Below are positions 6,405 to 11,340 of a stretch of DNA of 11,340 nucleotides, in pieces. The stretch spans positions 1-11,340 of the forward strand of contig CAAGKD010000139.1 of NCBI GenBank assembly GCA_900770335.1. Direction: 5' to 3'. A program made the position numbers and the translations under genes. The notes beneath the pieces are model-generated. The model did not search any database. It saw nothing but the letters and a program-made list of their open reading frames with translations, and was not told the DNA's origin. Each line of letters starts with the position of its first letter. Within the stretch, counting starts at the first letter, position 1. The stretch is from an uncultured Sutterella sp. (GTDB lineage: Bacteria > Pseudomonadota > Gammaproteobacteria > Burkholderiales > Burkholderiaceae_F).

Positions 6405-7832
6405 TCATTCGCCCGCCTTGATCCACTCCATCGTGAGGCGGTTGCCCGGACGGTGGACGGCCGAGACGTTCGAGCGCATCGCCCAGGCGATCATGAGCTC
6501 GTGGAGCGGGATGTGGAGCATCTCGCGGCGCTCGATGCGAAGGGTCTCCGAGAGCAGCGCCGTGCGCGCGGCCGGATCCTCCTCTTTGGCGGCCTTCTGG
6601 AGGGCGGCGTCAAGCTCGGGCGAGCTGGCGCGGCCGATGTTCGAGATGCCGTCGCCGGTCTTGGGGTTGAAGGTCGCCGAGAGCGACTGCACCGCGTAGA
6701 AGGCGTCGAAGGTAGGCACGCCCCAGGCGACGAGCCCCGCGGAGGTGTCAAACGAAAGCACCTTCGGGAAGTACTTCGCGCGCGGCATCGTGTTCACGTC
6801 GACCTTGAGGCCGATTCTTCCCCACTGCGAGGCGAGGGCCTTGCAGGTCGCCTCGTCGTTGAGCCAGCGGTTGTTCGGGCAGTCGAGCGTGAAGCCGAAC
6901 CCCTTGGGGTAGCCCGCCTCGGCGAGAAGGGACCTGGCGCGGGCGACGTCGAGCTGCGGCACGGCGGCGGCCGTCGCGTCCCAGCCGTTCACGAGCTTCG
7001 TGATGATCGTGCCCGTGGGGTTGGCGAGCCCCCGGTAGACGCCCTTGCGGTTGACGGAGATGAAGAGCGCCTCGCGCACGCGCGCGTCCTTGAAGGGGTT
7101 GGCCGCAAGGGGCTTGCCGTCCGCGCCGCGCACGTAGGGCGAGGCGTCGCGGCTCTGATCGAGCGCGACCATCATCGTGCGGTTCTCCGGCCCCTCGACG
7201 ACCTTGACGCCCGGGGACTTCCTGAGGCGCGCGAGGTCCTGGGCCGCGGGGTCGATCACAAAGTCCACCTCGCCCGAGAGGAGGGCCGCGGTGCGCGTCG
7301 AGGCCGAGGCGATCGGGCGGAACTCGACGTTCTCGAGGTTGCCGCGCCGGCGCGCCTCGTCCCACCAGTCGTGGTTCGCGACGAAGACCGTCTTGACGTC
7401 CTCCTGCCTCGAGACGAGCTTGAAGGGGCCCGTGCCGTTGGCGTGGCGGGCGGCGTAGGCCTCCTCGCGGGCGATGTAGTTCTGGGGCTCGACCGCGCCG
7501 TGCTCCTTCGCTCAGGCTTCGTTCATGAGCTTGAGGTCGACGAGCTGGTTGAGGATCACCGGGGAGCCGGTCGCGGTCTTCACGAGCACCTCCCGGGGGC
7601 CGGCGAGCTCTGCGCCCGTGATGCCCGCGCAGGAGCTCTTGAACTGGCTCTTGGGGGTGAGGGCGCGGTTGATCGAGAAGACGACGTCCGAGGGCTCGAG
7701 GGTCTGGCCCTCATGGAACTTCACGCCCTCGCGGATCGTGAAGAGGAACCCCTCGGGCACGCGCTTCCAGGCCCTCACGAGCTCGGGCTCGAGCCTGTGC
7801 TCGGGGTCGTCAGGGAAAGCCGCGGCGGATGC
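6405..7832 (-). pseudogene. Broken family-5 (peptide/nickel type) ABC substrate-binding protein
   Basis: Two pieces in one frame add up to most of an SBP_bac_5 (DppA/OppA-type) protein. The first begins DDPEHRLEPELVRAW (about 7811) and continues REGVKFHEG, a block normally found about 90 residues into the family. The start codon, signal peptide and first domain segment are therefore missing. The frame is then stopped by TGA at 7512-7514 (LMNEA-stop-AKEHG), where relatives commonly have tryptophan, so one TGG-to-TGA change would explain it. It resumes without a shift through HANGTGPF, LVSRQED and DWWDEARRGN to a normal C-terminus ending EWIKAGE. No permease or ATPase gene adjoins it. The 3' part from 7268 could still be translated from an internal start, but half a binding protein is unlikely to work. 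The left-out region abuts the terminator at 7845-7882. The exact 5' break is uncertain. Confidence 0.85.
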
Positions 7833-7837
7833 CGAAG

Positions 7838-7882
7838 AAGGCAAGGGGCCGCGGCTCCCCGGGCGGGGAGGTCCGCGGCCCC
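7838..7882 (-). terminator. Intrinsic terminator of the family-3 binding-protein gene
   Basis: GGGGCCGCGG (7845-7854) pairs perfectly with CCGCGGCCCC (7873-7882). An inner CTCCCC/GGGGAG stem follows with a GGGC loop. Read on the minus strand the stem is followed by TTGCCTTCTTC. It begins 36 bases past the stop of the gene at 7918-8691. Confidence 0.8.
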
Positions 7883-7917
7883 TGCGGCCCAAGCGTGCCG
7901 ATCGGGCGAGCCCGGCC

Positions 7918-8691
7918 TTACGGCAGCTCAGGATCGGCGTCGACGCCGAACCACTTCCTGTGGAGCTCGTTGAAGGTGCCGTCGGCCTTGAGGGCCTTGA
8001 GCGCGTCGTCCATCTCCTTCTTGAGCGAGTCGTTGCCCTTTGCGGTGACCATCGCGAAGAGGTCGGCCGTTGCGATGGGCTTGAGGTGCGTCGTCTGCTC
8101 GGCGAGGCTCTTGTTCTGCGCGAGGATGTAGTCCGTCACGGGCTTGTCGTTGATGACGGCGTCGGAGTTCCCGGCGAGCATGTTGAGGATCGCGTCGCCC
8201 GCGGAGTTGAAGGTCGTCACCTGGGCGCCCTCGATCTTCTTGGCGAAGGTCATCGAGGTCGTGCCGAGCTGCACGGAGATGCGCTTGCCCTTGAGGTCGT
8301 CGAAGTCCGCGATGCCCTTGGCGCCCTTGGGCACGACGATCGTGAGGCCGGACTTGTAGAACGGAATCGAGAAGAGCACGCGCTTGGCGCGCTCGGGGGT
8401 GATGGAGAAGCCCGCCGCGCCCGTGTCGATCGTGCCCGAGAGGATCGCCGGGATGATCGCGTCAAAGCCGATCGTCTCGAGCTTGAGCTCGCGGTCCATC
8501 TTCTTGGCCATCGCCTTGACGAGGTCCACCTCGAACCCCTGCACCTCGCCCGTCTGCGAGTTGTAGAACTCAAAGGGCGGGAAAGTGCCTTCGGTCGCGA
8601 CGCGCCAGGGGCTCGCGGCGAGCGAGCTGCCGCAGAGGACGAGGGCGGCGAGGGCGGCTGCGCCGGCGCGGGTGATGGTCTTCATGTTCAT
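7918..8691 (-). CDS. Family-3 (polar amino acid type) ABC transporter substrate-binding protein
   Basis: A 257-residue periplasmic binding protein of the HisJ/GlnH family. A Sec signal peptide ends SSLAA, with cleavage expected near residue 26. The mature part begins SPWRVATEGTFPPFEF, the usual first strand. QGFEVDLVKAMA, the signature GFDAIIPAILSGTIDT followed by ITPERAKR (R101, expected to hold the ligand carboxylate), and N181-D182 in the second lobe follow in family order. The in-frame ATG at 8706 lacks a ribosome binding site. AAGGAG (8698-8703) lies 6 bases before the ATG at 8691, so I use that start. Downstream is a strong terminator, upstream a leader hairpin. No permease or ATPase gene is near, so its transporter is elsewhere or it works alone. 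The ligand cannot be assigned from sequence by eye. Confidence 0.94.
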   Translation of the reverse strand: MNMKTITRAGAAALAALVLCGSSLAASPWRVATEGTFPPFEFYNSQTGEVQGFEVDLVKAMAKKMDRELKLETIGFDAIIPAILSGTIDTGAAGFSITPERAKRVLFSIPFYKSGLTIVVPKGAKGIADFDDLKGKRISVQLGTTSMTFAKKIEGAQVTTFNSAGDAILNMLAGNSDAVINDKPVTDYILAQNKSLAEQTTHLKPIATADLFAMVTAKGNDSLKKEMDDALKALKADGTFNELHRKWFGVDADPELP

Positions 8692-8697
8692 TTGCTG

Positions 8698-8703
8698 CTC
8701 CTT
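8698..8703 (-). promoter_or_regulatory. Ribosome binding site choosing the start at 8691
   Basis: AAGGAG on the minus strand lies directly after a possible upstream in-frame ATG (8706) and 6 bases before the ATG at 8691. The site would be coding if translation began at 8706, and no purine-rich site precedes 8706. Confidence 0.75.
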
Positions 8704-8709
8704 CATGGA

Positions 8710-8730
8710 GCCCGGAGGCGTTCTCCGGGC
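8710..8730 (-). promoter_or_regulatory. Leader hairpin next to the ribosome binding site
   Basis: GCCCGGAG and CTCCGGGC form a perfect 8-bp stem with a 5-base loop in the 5' leader of the family-3 binding-protein gene. The stem ends 6 bases before its AAGGAG. There is no T-tract. It could set translation level or RNA stability. Confidence 0.55.
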
Positions 8731-8815
8731 CCTGCGCGCGCACCGTTTTTCCGGGCGGCGCCGCGAGTTCCGTTTGAGTTGGCCGGCCGCCTTCGAATCG
8801 GTCGGCCGTGCGTGA

Positions 8816-8821
8816 AATATA
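8816..8821 (-). promoter_or_regulatory. Possible -10 box for the family-3 binding-protein gene
   Basis: TATATT on the minus strand (five of six matches to TATAAT) in otherwise GC-rich DNA, about 125 bases before the start codon. No convincing -35 box lies 16-18 bases upstream, so it is only a candidate. Confidence 0.3.
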
Positions 8822-9028
8822 GGAGGGAAGTCCCGGAGGATGGGGGCGCAGGAGCCGCCTGCGGGAGGCGCAATTCGGCCTTTCTTGAGATGGCGGGCGG
8901 CGGCCTAGGGCCCGGCCCCTAGCTGTCGGAAAGGCGCGCTCGAAAACGGCTTAATTGTCGACAAGAATCCGCGTCCGAACGGGCCGAAGGCGCTCCGAAC
9001 GGAAGCGGTGCGCGGGTGCGCCGATTGC

Positions 9029-9069
9029 GCTCCACATGGCTCCAAATGGCTCCAAATGCGCTCCAAATG
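9029..9069. repeat. Four copies of a 10-bp direct repeat upstream of the DUF554 gene
   Basis: GCTCCACATG (9029-9038) is followed by GCTCCAAATG at 9039-9048, 9049-9058 and 9060-9069. The first three are in perfect 10-base register and the last is offset by one C. Spacing of one helical turn puts every copy on the same DNA face, and the array ends 26 bases before a likely -10 box. That is the layout of an activator or repressor binding array. Confidence 0.8.
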
Positions 9070-9072
9070 CGT

Positions 9073-9120
9073 GCGGCGCCGCCCGCGCCGGCTCTAGAAT
9101 GCCCGGCTTCGGGGCGCCGC
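9073..9120 (+). promoter_or_regulatory. Probable promoter of the DUF554 gene
   Basis: TAGAAT at 9095-9100 (five of six matches to TATAAT) follows GCTC and is followed by GC, in very GC-rich DNA. The -35 position (about 9072-9077, TGCGGC) is poor, which suits an activator-dependent promoter. GCGGCGCC (9073-9080) and GGCGCCGC (9113-9120) make an 8-bp inverted repeat around the -10 box. Confidence 0.5.
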
Positions 9121-9219
9121 AGGCTTTCTCGGGCTTTCGGCGGCGTCCGCTTCGTCAATCGATTCGTCAGGGCGCGCCAGGAGCGCCTGGCTCCCGAAAA
9201 GTCCCGGAAAGGATTTCTC

Positions 9220-9954
9220 ATGATCGGTCTCGGTACGCTTCTCAACGTCGCCGGCGTCGTCGCCGGCGGCGCGGCGGGCCTCGTCTTCCGCTCGCAGCTC
9301 ACGCCCCGCCTGCAGGAGAGCCTCGTGCGCGCGCTCGGGCTCGTGTGCCTGTTCATCGGCGTGTGCGGAACGGTCGAGAAGGCCGTCACGGTCGAGGGCG
9401 GGACGCTCCACGCCGGGGGCACCTTCATGATGATCGGCGCCTTCGTGATCGGCACGCTCCTCGGAACCTGGGCGGACCTTGACGGCGCGATGGTCCGGTT
9501 CGGCCAGGCCCTTGAGCGGCGCTTTGCCTCCAGGCCGGGGGCGCCGGGAGGCTCGGGCGACGCGAACTTCGTGCGGGGCTTCGTCGTCACGTCCCTCACG
9601 ATCTCAATTGGCGCGATGGCGGTCGTGGGCTCGATCGCCGACGGGATCTCCGGGGACGTCACGATCCTCACGGCCAAGGCCGTCATGGACGCCGTCATCA
9701 CCGCGGCCCTTGCGGCCTCGCTCGGGCGCGGGTGCGTCTTCGCGGCGATTCCGCTCGCGATCCTCCAGGGCTCGATCACGGTGCTCGCGCACTTCATCGC
9801 GCCCTGGCTCACCGACGCGGCGATATCGAACATCGCCTTCATCGGCTCGATGATGATCTTCTGCGTGGGCGTGAACCTCATCTGGGGCGACCGCTTCAAG
9901 GTGGCGGACATGCTGCCCGCGCTCGTCGTCGCCGCGCTCTGGGCGTACCTCTGA
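9220..9954 (+). CDS. DUF554 family inner-membrane protein (YqgA/YdfK-like)
   Basis: A 244-residue multi-pass membrane protein with about six or seven hydrophobic segments. N-terminal GLGTLLNVAGVVAGGAAGLV, the LGLVCLFIGVCG helix, and the central FVVTSLTISIGAMAVVGSIADG block (about residues 121-142) are typical of the DUF554 family, which has no firmly known function. A later AKAVMDAVITAAL and an AILQGSITVLA helix also fit. The frame extends upstream to 9016. The ATG at 9220 is preceded by GGAAAGGA (9206-9213) at 6 bases and gives the family N-terminus. It appears to be a single-gene unit driven by the repeat-bearing promoter at 9029-9100. Family assignment is from memory of the motif pattern. 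Confidence 0.9.
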   Translation: MIGLGTLLNVAGVVAGGAAGLVFRSQLTPRLQESLVRALGLVCLFIGVCGTVEKAVTVEGGTLHAGGTFMMIGAFVIGTLLGTWADLDGAMVRFGQALERRFASRPGAPGGSGDANFVRGFVVTSLTISIGAMAVVGSIADGISGDVTILTAKAVMDAVITAALAASLGRGCVFAAIPLAILQGSITVLAHFIAPWLTDAAISNIAFIGSMMIFCVGVNLIWGDRFKVADMLPALVVAALWAYL

Positions 9955-10000
9955 TCACCTCTCCTCACAACTCCGAGCGCGGCTCCGGCCTCGCCATAAA

Positions 10001-10006
10001 TAGAAT
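10001..10006 (+). promoter_or_regulatory. Probable -10 box for the NMT1-like binding-protein gene
   Basis: TAGAAT within CATAAATAGAATGCTC, the most A+T-rich spot between the DUF554 gene and 10077. It repeats the TAGAATGC motif seen upstream of the DUF554 gene. The -35 position is poor. It would give a leader of about 65 bases. Confidence 0.5.
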
Positions 10007-10076
10007 GCTCCTTTCCGGCTCACGAATCGCCGCGGGCCGGACGAAAGGCAAACAACGTCAACAAGAAAGGACACCC

Positions 10077-11054
10077 ATGAAAGCACGCACCGGAATCCGC
10101 TCCGCCCTTCGGAAGGCCTTCGCCGCGGCCGCCGCCGCTGCCGTCATCCTCGGCTGCGGCGGGGCTGCCGCCGAGACGGTGAGAATCGGCACGCTCCCCG
10201 CTTCGGACTCGATCCTTCTCATCGCTGCGAGCGAGGACGGGCTCTTCGCGAAGGAGGGCCTCGACATCGCGCTCGTTCCCTTCAGGAGCGCCATGGAGAT
10301 CGGCGCGGCGATGCGCGCCGGAGAGCTCGCCGGACACTACGGCGACATCATGAACGTGCTCACGCAGAACGCCTCGGGCGCCCCGCAGAAGATCGTCGCG
10401 ACGATGACGACGGCCGGGGGCGGACAGAGGAACTTCGCGCTCCTCGTCTCGCCGGCCGCCGCGGAAAGGATTCCGACCCTCGACGCGCTCAAGGCGAAGC
10501 GGGGCGTCGAGACCGCGATGAGCTCCTCGACCATCATCGACTACCTGCTCACGCGGCTCGAGGAGACCGCGGGCGTTCCCGGCGAGGTCCTCAAGCGCGC
10601 CGAGATCCGCCAGATTCCGATCCGTCTGCAGATGCTCCTCGCGGGAAAGATGGACACGGCGCTTCTTCCTGAGCCCCTCGCGACCGTCGTCGAGCAGAAG
10701 GGCGGTCGAGCGCTCTGGGACGACCGGGCCCTTTCCGAGCCCCTCGCGGTTGTGGCGTTCAGGAACGAAAAGCTCAATCCCGACTTCGTGAAGCATTTCC
10801 GCGCTGCGCTCCTCGAGGCGGAGAAGCGCATCGAGTCCGACCCCGAGAAGTACCGCGCCATGATGGTCGAGAAGCGCCTGCTGCCTCCCCCGGCTGCGAA
10901 GGCATACGCGATGCCGCGCTATTCCGAGAAGGCCGGCCCCGACGGGCTCCTGCCGCTCCCTGCGGAAGCTGACATCAGGCGCGTCGGCGACTGGATGGTC
11001 GGCAAGGGCATGCTCAAGGCGGTTCCGGCCGCTTCTGAAGTCGTCGAGCGGTGA
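10077..11054 (+). CDS. NMT1/SsuA-like ABC transporter substrate-binding protein
   Basis: A 325-residue exported protein of the NMT1/SsuA/TauA superfamily, whose members bind sulfonates, pyrimidine precursors, nitrate and similar small molecules. The basic n-region (KARTGIRSALRK) and an Ala-rich core end at VILGCGGAAA-ETV. C27 fits a loose lipobox, but Sec cleavage after AAA is equally possible. Family features are VRIGTLPASDSILLIAASEDG with FAKEGLDIALVPF, AMEIGAAMRAGEL, STIIDYLLTRL (about residues 152-162) and MLLAGKMDTALLPEPLAT (about 185-202). AAAGGA (10066-10071) precedes the ATG at 10077 by 5 bases, which rules out the long upstream extension of the frame. No permease or ATPase gene follows; the next gene is a glycerate kinase. 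A link to sulfur compounds freed by the sulfotransferases is attractive but unproven. Confidence 0.92.
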   Translation: MKARTGIRSALRKAFAAAAAAAVILGCGGAAAETVRIGTLPASDSILLIAASEDGLFAKEGLDIALVPFRSAMEIGAAMRAGELAGHYGDIMNVLTQNASGAPQKIVATMTTAGGGQRNFALLVSPAAAERIPTLDALKAKRGVETAMSSSTIIDYLLTRLEETAGVPGEVLKRAEIRQIPIRLQMLLAGKMDTALLPEPLATVVEQKGGRALWDDRALSEPLAVVAFRNEKLNPDFVKHFRAALLEAEKRIESDPEKYRAMMVEKRLLPPPAAKAYAMPRYSEKAGPDGLLPLPAEADIRRVGDWMVGKGMLKAVPAASEVVER

Positions 11055-11059
11055 TCCCG

Positions 11060-11085
11060 CGCCCGTTCGGGCGGACTCCCCGCCC
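11060..11085 (+). promoter_or_regulatory. Two overlapping, mutually exclusive hairpins after the NMT1-like gene
   Basis: CGCCCG-TT-CGGGCG (11060-11073) overlaps GGGCGG (11069-11074) pairing with CCGCCC (11080-11085). Only one can form at a time. The first has a two-base loop and would open partly. It may be an RNA 3' structure; no T-tract follows. Confidence 0.25.
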
Positions 11086-11123
11086 GACGATGAGCTGAGC
11101 GTCCTCAAGACGCTCGTCATGAA

Positions 11124-11160
11124 CCCGCGGCATGCCCGGCGCGCCGCGGGTATCATTTCT
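11124..11160 (+). terminator. Possible intrinsic terminator of the NMT1-like gene
   Basis: CCCGCGGC (11124-11131) pairs perfectly with GCCGCGGG (11143-11150) around an 11-base loop. TATCATTTCT follows at 11151-11160. The tail is T-rich but broken. TATCAT is also a fair -10 box for the next gene, so terminator and promoter may overlap. Confidence 0.45.
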
Positions 11161-11226
11161 AGTCTGCGGCGCGAAGCCGCCCTCCCGGCTCCGCCGATGT
11201 TCCCCTCCGATCTCGAGGCAATCCCC

Positions 11227-11340
11227 GTGAAGATCCTTATTCTCCCTGACAGTTTCAAGGGCTCTCTTTCCGCGCATCGCGCCTGCGCCGCCATCGAGGC
11301 CGCCGCGCGCGAGGTCTTCCCGGAGGCGGAGCTCAACACG
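11227..11340 (+). CDS. Glycerate kinase, first 38 codons (runs off the right edge)
   Basis: The visible N-terminus (V/M)KILILPDSFKGSLSAHRACAAIE matches the opening of the glycerate 2-kinase family (GarK/GlxK type), whose members phosphorylate glycerate with ATP and almost always start MKI-x-I-x-PDSFKGS. The GTG at 11227 has GAGG (11215-11218) at 8 bases and gives this exact family start. An in-frame ATG at 11197 would add 10 residues but lacks a binding site. The rest lies beyond the window, so function beyond the family cannot be judged. It is probably a separate unit from the binding-protein gene, 172 bases downstream of it with a hairpin between. Confidence 0.85.
   Translation, partial: MKILILPDSFKGSLSAHRACAAIEAAAREVFPEAELNT

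Noticed and set aside
7512..7514. In-frame TGA as a selenocysteine codon
   Set aside because: No selenocysteine is known in this binding-protein family, relatives commonly have Trp here, no obvious stem-loop follows, and the gene is also truncated at its 5' end.
6453..7973. Plus-strand open frame of 506 codons opposite the peptide-binding pseudogene
   Set aside because: Its composition is that of a GC-rich antisense shadow and no motif is recognisable. The minus strand carries clear family-5 binding-protein similarity.
10020..11339. Minus-strand open frame of 439 codons opposite the NMT1-like gene
   Set aside because: Arg/Glu/Gly-rich shadow spanning two plus-strand genes and their intergenic hairpins; no motif and no convincing start.

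Overview
The window is about 11.3 kb of high-GC bacterial DNA with strong purine-rich ribosome binding sites, Sec-type exported proteins and TAGAAT-type -10 boxes. The gene set is two large periplasmic aryl-sulfate sulfotransferases, a divergent LysR regulator and several solitary ABC substrate-binding proteins. That suggests a gut betaproteobacterium of the Sutterella/Parasutterella type. This placement is inference from gene style, not from a marker gene.

Layout. (1) 2-1876 (+): aryl-sulfate sulfotransferase A, probably entering from beyond the left edge, closed by a strong hairpin at 1911-1955. (2) 1877-3103: a 1.2 kb stretch with no recognisable gene. It carries a perfect 15-bp inverted repeat, a 101-bp unit bounded by inverted repeats (possible miniature insertion element) and a 13-bp inverted repeat. 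(3) 3104-4930 (-): aryl-sulfate sulfotransferase B, a paralogue convergent with A. (4) 4931-5240: divergent control region with nested palindromes. (5) 5241-6239 (+): LysR-type regulator, very likely controlling sulfotransferase B. (6) 6240-6404: 8-bp tandem repeats and a terminator. (7) 6405-~7832 (-): a broken family-5 (peptide-type) substrate-binding protein, missing its 5' end and carrying an in-frame TGA. (8) 7918-8691 (-): family-3 (amino-acid-type) substrate-binding protein with its own terminator. (9) 8692-9219: divergent promoter region with a leader hairpin and four copies of a 10-bp repeat. (10) 9220-9954 (+): DUF554 membrane protein. (11) 10077-11054 (+): NMT1/SsuA-like substrate-binding protein. 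(12) 11227-end (+): first 38 codons of a glycerate kinase.

How they fit together. The sulfotransferases would move sulfate between phenolic compounds in the periplasm, and the LysR protein probably senses a related ligand. None of the three binding proteins has a permease or ATPase gene beside it here, so they must use partners encoded elsewhere or act as sensors. The window looks like accessory, paralogue-rich DNA with signs of decay. I see no CRISPR array, defence system, phage gene or RNA gene.
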